A stretch of DNA of 64,000 nt from Theobroma cacao (taxonomy: Eukaryota; Streptophyta; Magnoliopsida; Malvales; Malvaceae). Numbering within the stretch: position 1 is the first letter of the stretch; the number at the start of each line of letters is the position of its first letter. Below are positions 44,925 through 57,011 of this stretch, piece by piece. Location: positions 15,624,196-15,688,195 of the forward strand of contig NC_030854.1 of the NCBI RefSeq assembly GCF_000208745.1, given 5' to 3'. The notes below the pieces were generated by a model that ran no database searches, had not been told where the DNA came from, and worked only from the letters and a program-made list of their open reading frames with translations. The position numbers and the translations under genes were made by a program.

Positions 44925-45662
44925 GAAGGAATATTCTAGAGAAAAATATTTCGTACGCGAAGCAATAGTAATTAAATAATAGTATTTTATTTAAGGATGA
45001 ATTAACGATCTAAAAAGTGATTCAAAAGTGAATTGGAGCATAATAAGACATTTTGGGTGCCAAGGAGACAAGTGAAAAATTTTGAAATAAAATAATATTA
45101 AAATATTAATATTTTATTCTGTGTTGAAATTTTACATGAAGAAGGAGTATATGGTCAATCTAAGTGGGGGAGAAGAAGAACAAGAAAATTTCAAAGAAAA
45201 TTGACGTTAATGGGGCCCGCGTGTCTTTATTAAATAAAGCTAGCGTGGGTAAGTAAATATTTAAATATTATGGTGATACCGCGTTGAAGCATAAACTTGA
45301 TTTTTTATTGATACAAGTGTTAAGGAAAAAAATGGAAAAAAATTGAAATTAAAATATTGTGGGAGGATACAATTAAAAATGGTGAAAACCTTGAAGGGCA
45401 AAGGAAGCTTTGACACTTCATCTTTATTTCATGGCTGGTTCATATCTCTAGCCACAAGATATTTTCTTCTTCATCTTCATAACTCCCAACGCCATTTTCA
45501 TGCTTCGAAGCCATTTTCACCTTGCCACCATGCATTCGAAAAGAAAAATGGCTTTATTTTGCAAGGAAAATCGTATTCTTGGAAACAAATATATGAGATC
45601 AGTTGGAAGAAAGGAGAAAGGAAAGAAAGGAATGAGAAAGGAAAGAAAGAAAGGAAAAAGGA
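44925..45662 (+). mobile_element. Front part of a C'-like LTR (host of later inserts)
   Basis: Matches the U3 and leader of the C' LTR at 25018-30459 read in reverse: GTGATTCAAAAGTGAA, AATATTAAAATATTAATAT, CTTGAAGGGCAAA, CATGGCTGG and the AAGATATTTTCTTCTTC block. The extreme 5' end is missing. It continues at 48609-48803 after the A solo LTR and at 59953-60081 after the complete A element. An open frame across 45343-45711 runs through the insertion boundary and is not a gene. Confidence 0.72.
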
Positions 45663-48603
45663 TGTTAAGCCCTACTCTATGATATACTTGTCATGTCATT
45701 CATGTGCTTGATAGAATGTATGCATAAGTGAATGTATCGAAAAATCATTAAAAGTCGGTATTGTACTTAGTGCTACAACTAAGTTGATTAAAGCGTCGAA
45801 CTAGGCCAAATAAAGATTTTATGATGTATTTAAGAGTTATTGAATCTTAGAATGTCTTAATATAGTGATTCGGAGTTCGAGGATTGATTTGGAGTCCAAT
45901 TAGGAATTTTCATAACGTAAAGGCAAAATGGTCATTTTGCCACCCAAGGGCAAAATTGGAATGTTGGATGAGATTTTTGACCAAGTTTGACTATTTGGAG
46001 CATAATTTGAAATTGTGGAGTGAAAAATTTCAATTTCGACATTTTTCAAGTATAAGGGCAAAACGGTCATTTCACGTGTCCATGAGGACGTAATTGAAAT
46101 TTTACACCACCATGGCACTTGTCCAGCCCATGAATTTCACCTTTTATCACTTTATACTTTGGATAATTATGGGATTACATGTGGTGGTGGGAAATTGCTT
46201 AATGGTTAAGTTTTTAATCATGGACCAATCAAGTGGTGACATGTGTCAAGCTTTAATATATTTATGATTTTCCTTTATAAACCGACTTAAGCTTCTCCCA
46301 TTTCACTCTTATGGCCAGCTAAGCAAGGGAACAAAGAGAAAAAGAGAAGAACAAACCCTAGGAAGGAAAAATTCAAGAGAAATTGTTGGATTTCAAGGAA
46401 TCAAGCAAGTAAAGGTAAGATTTTTTAATTTTAGCTTGTGATCTACCTTTCCCATGCATTCTTTTTCATTCTCCATGGCTGAAATTCAAGCTTTCAAGAG
46501 GGAACCTTTGCTGGCCAAATCTAGAGAAAGAAGTTTTGGTGATGAATTTTGCTAGATTTCATAATATCCTAGTGTTTTTAGTTATTTTGTGATGTTTGGA
46601 AGGAAAAACAAGCAAGAAAATCACATGTTCTTTAATAACCCTCATTTGGCCGAATTTTCTATAGGGCATGTTAATGATGGATTTGGTTATAATTCATTTT
46701 ATTTAGCTAGGAATTGATGAATTATGATGTTGGATATCGAAATCGGAATGAATTTCGTTTAGGTGAATAAGGTGACAATTAAGCTCATTGAGGTACTTTG
46801 GTGTATTTGGAATATTGGAAGTGTAATGAAAATATTTGGAGTTGAATTGGATGTTTTGTCTAATTAAACAAGGCAAAGTACGAGTTAGGTCGAATGCCAA
46901 TTCAGTCTGATCATAATTGAATCCACGTAGAACATCGTCTTTAAGTGATCATTTGGACAATTCTCATTCAATGTCATGCATTCATATAGAGCCTAAAATA
47001 GTTTAACAGTTTGGCACAAATATATTGAATTACGTGTCGTGTATTATGTATAGGTGGTGAGCCCTTTGATAAGGGTAAAGATATTATGCCGAAGGACCAA
47101 GAATAGGAGTACTCCAAACTCTTGCTATTGTGAGTAATCAGACTTTCATCTTAACTATCTAAAGTAGTTTATACTCATTTTTATGTTTTAAAGAAAAATG
47201 AATTTAAATTGCAAACTATTATGTTTTATAATTGAAGTATTGATTAAACGAAATGAGACTTATAACTTGTTTTGAAATTGAATACTGGTTTTGGAAATTA
47301 AGTAAGTGGAGACTGTATACTTGTGTTATATATATGTTTTGACTTATGGTTTGAATTGATGGCTGATGACAATGTGATGGCAAGCATGGCTGGATTTGTG
47401 TTTATGTGGAATATATGAACTATTTTGCTTTGCCTTGATAGGCTGGTAATATTATATTAGCCATGTCATGCTGTCGAAAATTTTATTGAATTGGTGGGTT
47501 ATTTAATTAGTTTACTGCAACGGGTGAGTTTCCGTGGACTAGCCTATTGAGGGGCATGGTAAACCCCGTTATATTTTACCTTAGTATGAGAGGCGCGAAG
47601 GGTATCTCCTAAGGTAAAGTTAGAGTTCACCTCAAGCTGAACCACCACATTAGGGTGAACTCAACCAACGCCAAGGAATGGCTGTGCTTTGAAATGTAAA
47701 AAAAAAATGAGTTTTATACTCATATGTTATTCTAACAGCCTTGGCAAACTCAGTTGAATGCCTTGGCGCAAGGAGTAACCGAGTGCAAGTTTTTAAGAGA
47801 ATTATAAGCCTTGTTGATTTTTATGAAATGAAATTGATTTATATGAAATGAAATGAGATTTGATGTTATGAATCATATTATGATGAGATATTTTAAATTG
47901 TCTCCATTTACTCGGCTTTAGATGTTTTAGATGAAATTTGCTTACTCACTGGGTTTATAAAAACTCACCCCTTCTTTTCACCCATTTCAGGCTTAAGGCA
48001 GTCTGTAGATCGCTGATTGTGTCGAGGGTTTGCTTGTGTGTTTGCACCCTTAGAAATCCTAGATCTATAGTCTTGTACATATATGTTTATTTTGGGGGCC
48101 TACATGTTATTGTAGAATATTTTGTATACATGGCTGCATGTGCCACTGTATGTATGAATTTATTTTGCTTTTACACTATAAAAATTATTTACACAGAGTT
48201 CTATAAATATTGTTTTATAAAAAAATAGAATATTTTATTTAATATTTTTTTTAATTTGAATAGCTATAATCTCACTTTAAATCAATCAATTAGACAACAA
48301 AACTTATTTTTAGACATAAAATGGATGCTTATTACTCGTATATCATATTTTTACCAGGGTTCGAAAATTTTAGTTAAATGACCAAAATACCCCTGTGTAG
48401 TAGAAATTACTTTTTAATTGTTTTTGATTTGAAATTGGTATATATTTCTTTAAAACATGGTATTTAATAACTGTTGCTCACAATGGAGAAGTAAAACTGA
48501 TGCGAAAGCCTTGCGAGGTTTCGGTTGGCATTTCGGGTAATGAATGTCAATCCAGACATCGCGGCAGTTGTCACAGGCTCGATGGGAATTTCGGGTCATG
48601 ACA
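45663..48603 (+). mobile_element. Family A solo LTR
   Basis: TGTTAAGCCCTAC (45663) to TTCGGGTCATGACA (48603), 2,941 bp, with a perfect TSD AAGGA (45658-45662 and 48604-48608). This is a more divergent A subtype whose front also resembles family E. The leader intron is at 46415-47053 (TAAAG/GTAAGA...TATAG/GTGG). No internal region is present. Confidence 0.93.
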
Positions 48604-48803
48604 AAGGAAAAGAGATAAAGGAAGAAAAAGCTTGGTTTTGGTGATTCAAGCAAGGAAAGGTAAGGATTCTTGTTTTTAGCTTGAGTAATTTTTGAAAATG
48701 AGTTAGTGACTAAGAGAAATATCTTGTGGCAGCAAAGATTGGCTTGATTGTAGAAAAATTGGTGACATAGAAGCCAATAAACTCGTGGGTACATGATGGA
48801 CTC
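48604..48803 (+). mobile_element. C'-like LTR segment between two A inserts
   Basis: Continuation of 44925-45662: AG-rich leader, then CAAGCAAGGAAAG/GTAAGGATTC near 48660, the same leader 5' splice-like site seen in related LTRs. It ends at the TSD GACTC (48799-48803) of the complete A element. Confidence 0.65.
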
Positions 48804-51780
48804 TGTTATGACCCGGAACCTCCCTCGGGCCCATGACAGCAGCCGCAATGTCCCGATTTACACTCATTACCCAGACTGCCAATCGGAACCCTGCAAGGCT
48901 TACGTATTAGTTTCTTGCCTTTCCTGTGAGCAATCGTTGTTAAACATTCCGTTTTAACTAATTACCAGTTGTTTCCCGCTCAAGTAAATCGAAAGACAAA
49001 AATATATTCTCTTTTTTTAAAAAAAAAAAGATTTATAGACAAATATTACTATTCAAAATATTGATTAAAATATAGCATTTTTATATAAAACAATATTTAC
49101 AGAAACACGTGTAAATAATCTTTTGTAACGTCGAAGTAAAATAAATTCATACATACAATAATTTACAAAGTTATAATGTACAATAATAATTACAATGACA
49201 AGTGGCCCATAATACACCAAGTGCTGGTGATAATAACCTACTATCTGTGAGATAGAGGGGTCAATTGGAATCCTCGACAAAATCGGGTATCTACAAGCTA
49301 CCACAGGCCTGAAATATTTGGAAAGGAGGTGGGTTAAATTTTTCAATCCCAATGAGTAAATAGACATTATTATAAATATCTAAAGGCGAGAAAAATGGAG
49401 GCTAGTTTAAACAATAAATCACAAACCATTTCATAAGGTTTTCAATTATTTCTTAAACCATAAAATATTTGTAATTTACCAAAACAGTTGTTAAGGATCA
49501 TGACTTTTATTATAAACAGAGCTCAAGCCAAAAACTAGTCCTCGGGGATACCTTGGCCTAGGCATCTAACCGAGTCCGCCAAGGTTGTTAAGATATTTAC
49601 ATGTTAAACACATGTTAGTTTTGAAAACAAGTCATTCCTTGGCGTTGGTCGAGTTACAAATTCACGTGGGGGTTCGACATGAAGTGAGCTCTAACACTAC
49701 CTTGGGAGTTACCCTCCTCGCCTCTACAATCGGAATAACTATATAACTGGGTTTACCGTGCCCCTCTAATAGGCAGTCCACGAAAACCTGCCACTGCAGT
49801 GACTAAACCCACCAACTTTAATAAAATTTCGATAGTATAACGTGGCTTTTATTTATTTACCCAGCCTGCATAGTAAAAGACAGCTTACATAAATTCCCAA
49901 TGCAATTATAAAATATAGCCACACATACTCATATATCATAAGCCATTCATAGGAAAATATATTTTTTCAAGACAATTGGCAGCCTCTAATTACTCAATTT
50001 CATGATCAAAAGTTTCTTATTTCAGATAATCACCACAATATATTTATTTGTCACATTTATTTCTAAAACATCAAAAGTCCCATTTTAATCTCATTTTAAT
50101 TTCATAAAATGCCTAAAAAAAATATTTAAAAATAAACTCAGGATAATTTACAATAATAATAGGTTTACTCACAGTTTTCGAAACTAAATTCAGGTACTCC
50201 AACTATTACTCATCGGGTGCGATTTCTTTGCCCTTGCTAGAGGATTCGCCACCTTGACAAATTGCACAATTAAGAGGTTTACTACTTTGGTACTAAACCA
50301 AAATAAACTAATTTATACTATTAATGCATGATATGAAGTGCAAAATGTCTAAATTTTGCCTAAATGTGGTGTTAGCCTATTTTGGTCTTTTACCCGATAA
50401 ATCGATATACGTGTCCATTTAAACTCCAAATTAATTTTTTTCAGTTTCTATACCTCAATTGCACCCAAATTGACTTAATGTCCCTCAGTGTGGTGCAAAT
50501 TATCAGTCCCGATAGCAAATTACGAACATACCCCTAGTGGGTAAAAATTCATATTTTTGCTCTAAAAATTCTCATTATTTTTCTAGGCTCATAATTCATC
50601 ATTATTCATCATAATTCCTTAAATAAACATCAAGATCAACAGCCAATATTCCCCTAGAAAATTCGGCATAATCGGTTTCAATGGGAGAAAATTATTTCTC
50701 TAACTTATTTTTGCTATATTACAACATAACCTAACTAAAATCACTTAATTCAATTAAAATCAACCAAAACTCAAGCTCAAAACTCATCCATGGAGGTTTG
50801 GCCAGCATGGGTGTCCATACCCACTTTCTAATGTTGCATGGAAATGAGAAAAAATGCATGGGTAGTGAAAATCACAAGGAAAATTAATGAAATTTACCTT
50901 TTTAATGCTTGATTTCTTGATTTCTCTTGATTTTCCCAAAATTTTTCAGCTAGGGTTCCTATTTCTTTTCCCCATTTTTTCTCCTCTTTTGGACGGCTTG
51001 AAGAAGATGAGAATTCTGGAAATTTTGACCTTTTTAAGGGCTAATAATATAATATTATTTTATTTATTTTTTTAATATTTTATTAATTCCTTAAATTCTA
51101 GTCATCCATTTGTTTCCAAATTTTCACCATACACTTGTCCAACATATCCATAGCTTAGATAAAATTCTCAGACTTATCCAAAGTCTTGGTGGAGTAATTT
51201 TTTTGAAATTTACACTTTGGCCCCTATAAAAGTAAAAAATTATATTTTTACCCCAAAAACTGAAAAATTGCCCATAGATATATTTTTCATCCCTTATACT
51301 CATACCATTCTCCAATTTGTCAAATTTGATCTAAATTCTTTCAAAATCTCAAATTTTGTCCGCAGGTGGTAAAATTACGATTTTGCCCCTACACTATAGA
51401 AATCACCGGAGTTAAACTTTTTCACTTCCTATCATTAAATTATACTCCAAATAGTTAATCTTGGTCAAAAATTTCACTCCATGATCAAATTATTATCTTA
51501 TGTGGCTAAATGACGATTTTGCCCCTAAACATCAAAATTTTCAATTTTTTCCCAAATAAACCCTCGAACTCTGAACAATCATTTTTAGTCATTCCTAGAC
51601 TATAAAATATTAAATTTCATCCTACGATTCCTATTTGAGCTAGTTCGAGGTTAAATCAACTCAAGTGTATCGTTAGGTACAATATCGGATTTTGTCTATT
51701 CTTAGGGACTTTTCTAGCGTAATAACATGCTACTCAGTGCATGTATGTCATGACATGTGTTTATAGAGTCGGATTTTACA
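48804..51780 (-). repeat. 3' LTR of the complete A element
   Basis: 2,977 bp, minus strand TGTAAAATCCGAC...CGGGTCATAACA. Leader intron 50253-50897 (AAAAAG/GTAAAT...GTCAAG/GTGG). Near-identical to the 5' LTR except for indels, such as about 45 bp near 50365-50415 that the other LTR lacks. Confidence 0.93.
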
Positions 51781-51795
51781 ATTCTACCCCCCTAA
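51781..51795 (-). other. Polypurine tract of the A element
   Basis: On the minus strand a TTTTTAGGGGGGTAGAAT run ends directly at the 3' LTR (TGTAAAATCC). The six-G core is uninterrupted. Confidence 0.8.
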
Positions 51796-51819
51796 AAATA
51801 AAATTTTGACCTCAAAATT

Positions 51820-53194
51820 TCACTTACCAGATTCGATAAATAGATGCGGGTATTGGTTCCTCATCTGATGCTCTACTTCCCATGTCATTTCCTCCATTCG
51901 AGCACTTTTCCACAACACTTTGACCATTGAAATACTCTTGTTCCTTAATACTCGATCCTTTTGATCCAAGATACTCACAGGTTGCACCTCGAACTTTAAA
52001 TCATCATGCAACTCGATCAGAGGTGCTTCGAGGATGTGAGAGGGATCTGGTACATATTTCTTAAGCATGGAGACATGGAAAACGTTGTGGATCCGATCTA
52101 ACGTCAGAGGTAGTTCTAATCGATAAGCCACTGGTCCAATTCTCCCAATGATTTGGAATGGTCCAATATACCTCGAGTTAAGCTTTCCCCGCTTCGCAAA
52201 TCGAATCACACCTTTCCACGGAGAAACCTTAAGAAAAACTCTATCATCGATCTCAAACTCCAAATCTTTTCTTCGTTTATCTGCATAGCTCTTCTGCCTA
52301 TCTTGGGCTACCTTTAGCCTCTCTCGTATAACCTTGATCTTGTCATTAGTTAGATCAATCAATTCCACACTAACTAACTTTCTTTCACCCACTTCATCCC
52401 TACAAAGTGGAGTACGACATTTCCTTCCATATAAAGCTTCGTACGGTGCATACCAATGCTAGACTAGAAGATGTTGTTGTAAGCAAATTTCACTAATAGA
52501 AAGTGTTTATCCCAACTCCCAAGAAAATCCATGACACAAGCCCTCAACATATCCTCCATAGTTTGGACAATCCTCTCTGATTGACCATATGTTTGTGGGT
52601 GAAAAGCAGTGTTAAATTTCAATTTGGTTTCGAGAGCTTCTTGAAATTTCAACCAAAATCAAGAAGTGAATCGAGGATCTCGGTCTAACACTATAGAAAC
52701 GGGAACTCCATGTAGCCTCACAATCTCATCTATATAGAGTTGAACCAACTTCTCAATAGAGTATGTACTGTGGACAGCGAAAAAGTGAGCGAACTTGTCA
52801 ACCAATCTACGATCACCCAGATCGCATCCTTTCCCCTCTATGTCTGCGGCAGTCCCAAAACAAAATCCATAGTTACATGCTCCCATTTCCACTCGGGAAT
52901 AGGTAAAGACTGATGTGTACCTACTGGCTTTTGATGCTCTGCCTTAACTTATTGACATACGAGACACTTTGCTACGAATTCTGCTACGTCTCACTTGATA
53001 CCTGGCCACCAATAATTCTCCCTGATAATCCTATACATCTTGGTGCTTCCAGGATGTAATGCATAGGTAGATGAATGGGCTTCTTCCATGATCGCCTGTC
53101 TCAGCTGGTTTCCCTCAGGAACACAAACTCGGTCTCTAAACATCAAGACGTTGTCCTCTCGGAATCTAAATTCACTGACTCCCTCATCGGTCAA
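51820..53194 (-). pseudogene. Integrase with chromodomain-like tail, A element (broken)
   Basis: The N-terminal zinc region is at 53194-52930 (LHPGSTKMYRII, YWWPGIK, stop, then CLVCQ). A frameshift leads to the catalytic core at about 52890-52465: [15 protein letters not shown], the second Asp in [10 protein letters not shown] (52683-52685) and the Glu in QSERIVQ (52575-52577), again 35 residues apart. A further frameshift precedes 52392-51820, which is open: [15 protein letters not shown], then [20 protein letters not shown], and the tail [16 protein letters not shown] ending HLFIESGK. The tail matches a degenerate chromodomain. Confidence 0.88.
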
Positions 53195-53311
53195 TTTTTA
53201 AATTTCTTTTCTTAACTCATCATCAGACCTCTGAATGTCCTTGATCTGATTAAGTAATGAAGGTTGCACAATGAAGCTTGGCAATAAGGATCCATCTTTA
53301 CCATTTCTCAA

Positions 53312-54808
53312 CTAGACCTTAAGAGATTTCATCTCTAATAATGTCGAAAAATAACAACTCTGAAGTGCAGTTAAAGACGATGAAGACTTACAATTTAAAG
53401 CATCAGCTATAACGTTCACCTTTCCCGAATGATAGTCTATCACCAAGTCATAATCTTTTATCAACTCCAACCATCGCCTTTGCCTCAAATTAAGCTCCTT
53501 CTGAGTGAGCAAATATTTTAAACTCTTGTGATCCGTAAATACCCGACAATGCTCACCATACAAGTAATGCCTCTAGATTTTTAAAGTAAACACCACTGCT
53601 GCTAACTCTAAATCATGGGTAAGGTAATTTGCTTCATGCCTCTTTAGTTGTCTAGAAGCATTAGCCACAACTTTTTCATCCTGCATCAGTACGCATCCTA
53701 ACCCCAACTTAGACGCATCACTGTACACCACAAATTCTTTTCCATTAACAAGAAGTGTTAAAACGGGAGCGAAGGTTAACCAATTCTTTGGCTCCTGAAA
53801 TCGATTCTCACAAACATCATCCCACTCAAGCTTAACTCCTTTATGAGTCAAACGAGTCAAAAGAGCTGCTATTAAGGAAAACCCCTGATAAAACCTCCGA
53901 TAATAACCGGCTAATCCGAGGAAACTACGAATCTCCGTCACTATCTTAGGTTGCTCCCATTGTAAAATTGCCTTTATCTTATTGGGATCAACATATATTC
54001 CAGCTCCCGATACTACGTGTCCCAAGAATACCACTTCTTGTAACCAAAACTCACACTTCGAAAACTTTGCATACAACCGTCTTTCTCGCAAAGTCTGTAA
54101 TACTATACACAAGTGGGTAACGTGCTCATCATTATCTCTCGAGTAAACCAGGATGTCATCAATGAACACAATAACAAACTTGTCCAAGTAAGGGTGGAAC
54201 ACCCTGTTCATGAGATCCATAAAAGCTGTCGGTGCATTAGTTAACCCGAAAGGCATGACCAAGAACTCATAATGATCGTACCGAGTCTTGAATACTGTCT
54301 TGGGTGCATCCTGTTCTTTAATCCTCAACTGATGATACCCAAACCTCAGATCAACCTTAAAAAACACTGTAGCTCCCTGTAATTGATCGAAAAGATCATT
54401 AATCCTCGACAACGGATACTTGTTCTTAATGGTCATTCTATTAAGCTGTCGGTAATCTATACATAACCGAAGTGTACAGTCTTTTTTTTTAACAAATAAA
54501 ATCGGTGCTCCCCACGGAGATATACTAGAGTGTATAAAACCCTTCTCCATTAACTCTTGCAATTGTACTTTCAACTCCTTCAACTCTATCGAAGCCATTC
54601 TATATGGAGGAATAGAGATAGGGGTAGTACTTGGAAGTAAGTCAATGGTGAATTCAATCTCACGATCGGGAGGAAGTCCTGATAATTCATCAGGAAATAC
54701 ATCAAGAAACTCACTTACTACGGGGACATTCTCTAACTTAGGTTCCTCCCTCGATATATCAATCATGCGAGCCAAGTATGCCAGATATCCCTTTCGCACC
54801 AATTTCAA
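53312..54808 (-). pseudogene. RT and RNase H of the A element, one stop
   Basis: Open from 54808 to 53573, then one stop (TGG to TAG in IWRHYLYGE) and open again to 53312 in the same frame. RT blocks: [63 protein letters not shown], and [10 protein letters not shown] with the catalytic aspartates at 54155-54160, then [10 protein letters not shown]. RNase H starts at [14 protein letters not shown], with [23 protein letters not shown] and [14 protein letters not shown]. It is the least damaged coding stretch in the window. Confidence 0.92.
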
Positions 54809-54924
54809 AGCTTTAAGGGCCGAGATTACACAAAATGGTAAACTATATGCTCCCCCGTAAATACAACTTCTGCTCCCTCTGAACTCTGGAGAATCACGTC
54901 TTTCTTAAAACAATCCACCTTTGC

Positions 54925-55215
54925 TCAATGAGTGGACAACCAATCCATACCCAAGATCAAATCAAAGTCCCGAATCTTCAAAGGAATTAAATCACCCATA
55001 AATTCTTCTTCCCCAACTTTAATACCACAGTCTCTATAATATGTATTTCTTACTAACCGCTCGCCTAGAGGAGTATGCACTATATCCTTTTCCTCTAATG
55101 GTGACAGGTTCCTATCTGAGAATGATGCAAATGATATGCTCATGTATGATCTATCGGAGCCTGAATCTATCAAAACATGTGCATCTCTATCAAACACAAT
55201 CATAGTACCTGTCAC
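54925..55215 (-). pseudogene. Aspartic protease of the A element (broken)
   Basis: Open for 96 codons. Active-site motif VLIDSGSDRSYMS (about 55180-55140), here canonical D-S-G, unlike the D-P-G of the C element. The second block is DFDLILGMDWLS (about 54963-54928), followed by a stop. Other stops separate it from the zinc knuckles upstream (near 55225 and 55275) and from RT downstream. Confidence 0.87.
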
Positions 55216-55429
55216 TGTGCTAGGTCAAACTCGGGCTTCATCCTCAGTCACTATAAAAACTCTGGTCAAAATCTAGGACTGCGGTCTGGAAGATGGCTAC
55301 TCTGGAGTATTACTCCCCATGCTTGACTGTATCACTAGGCCCTGTTTGGACTGTGATCCCAAAGTGTCTCTCCGCGGTACACTAGAACGAGTCGGAGGAG
55401 TAGAAGTAGCTAATGTACCCCGTCTCAAC

Positions 55430-56608
55430 TAAGAACAATCTCTCTGGATATGCCTCTGTTGGCCTCATTGAAAACATCTTACAGGGTTTCTACATGACCC
55501 AACATGAAATCCTCCGCAATTATGGCATCTGTCCAATCCTCCTAAAGTCCCCTCCTGATTACTCATCACTGGCCGATCAAATCTAGAAGATCTCGGCTGT
55601 GACTACTGAGATGGAAGTCTAGTGGATGCCACAAACGCTGAGGTAGTACTTCTTGCAGTAGATGTCGAATCTCTACCTCTCTTTGAAGACTGACCCGAGA
55701 ATGTAGGCAAATTCCTTCCCTTTGCGAACTCAGCTCGAATCTGTCTATTCTCAATGGCGAGCTTCTCAACCCCTAAGGCCATCTGCACAACTTCCTTATA
55801 CGACTCCTTGCCAATCACTATCATACACTCCCGTATCTGATTACGGAGTCCCTCCTCAAAGTAGTTTACCTGGTCTTGCTCCAATCTCACCAACTCAGGT
55901 ATATAAGACATCAGCTCGTTAAAACGAGTTTCATACTCCTCAATGGCCATGTTCCCTTGTTTCAAGCTCATAAATTCTCTCTTTTTCTCTTTCTGATGGA
56001 AATAGGTGTAGTACTGACCATCAAACTCTCGGAGGAAATCCATCCAAGTAAGGGGTATAGGAGAGCGAGACCTTACTGAATTCCACTAAGTACGGGCTCT
56101 TTTCTCAAATAACCGTGTAGCCACCTTCAATTTCATCTCATCATCTAATCCCATATCTGTTAGTGTCTCCGATACCTGAATAACCCAATCCCTAATTGTG
56201 GTCACATCCAACTCACCAGTAAATGAGACGCAACCTAATTGTCTAACTTCCTTCAATTTCTTAGAAATGGAAACATCCGGTGTTTGGGGTGGAATAGGAG
56301 GTGATGGTATTGGGGCTGTTACAAGGGAAACAACGGGTGGAACTAGACCAGCCTGAGCCTGGCCCCGTAAGAGCAGCGAGAAAAACCGCTAATGCCTAAG
56401 CTGCCTCGAGTGACATGGCAGGTACGCTAGGAGCAGCAACAGGTGGTGGATGAGGTATAAGAATGTTAGTAGACTTAGTAGTAAGAACTGCTCTAAAAGA
56501 AGACGCAGTCGACTCCTCTTTTATGGAATCCGACCGACTCTGTCTAGAGTGACCTCTTCCCCTACCGGTAGATCTAGTGATAAGTGGTAGCTCACTTTGA
56601 GGAGGCAT
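55430..56608 (-). pseudogene. gag: Gag of the A element (broken)
   Basis: Start ATG at 56608 (MPPQSELP), a basic Ser/Arg-rich N-terminus, then a stop and frame change near 56396. The gag domain is readable at about 56340-55603: LGCVSFTGELDVTTIRDWV, a stop where a Trp is expected (near 56088), then FDGQYYTYFHQKEKKREF and EEYETRFNELMSY. The zinc-binding end, 55532-55440, has CHNCGGFHVGSC and a second knuckle CF-Q-stop-GQQRHIQRDC, in which a stop replaces the second Cys. Another stop (CAG to TAG) is at about 55603. Confidence 0.85.
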
Positions 56609-56992
56609 AATGATTCACAAAAGAACGGAATTGGTTTAGGAGACTTAAGACTTTATATGCAACTACATGCAACTAGCTAGTCTTAACTGGGCCACACTAA
56701 CATTGTAAATTATTTTAAAATAACTTTAAATCGAAGAACTTTAAAAATTAAAAACTTCTTTCAAAACCATAAGCTTTTAAAACGAAAACTGTGATACCAA
56801 CCGAATTCTTCCACCACTCTGAACACAGATGGCATTCGATGGTACCTATCAAAGCATTCGGTAAGAGGTGCACTTCACCTTGGGGAACACGGGGCAGTCC
56901 CTTCCCTCCTCTTCCAAGCTCCTATGCGGAGAGTGATACTTCGCCATAGATTATATGCGATAGTTCCTACGAATAAGGTTATCTTTCCCTTT

Positions 56993-57011
56993 GCTCTGAT
57001 ACTAACCGAAT
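56993..57011 (-). other. Primer-binding site of the A element
   Basis: On the minus strand ATTCGGTTAGTATCAGAGC follows the 5' LTR end. TAGTATCAGAGC differs by one base from the initiator-Met tRNA complement TGGTATCAGAGC, and it starts about 8 bases after the LTR. A second near-copy of the same 19 bases lies about 205 bp further into the leader (56788-56807). Confidence 0.75.

Noticed and set aside
45343..45711. A 122-codon open frame with a Lys-rich end
   Set aside because: It crosses the insertion border of the A solo LTR at 45663, so its last part belongs to a different element; its Lys/Glu run is a purine-rich leader.
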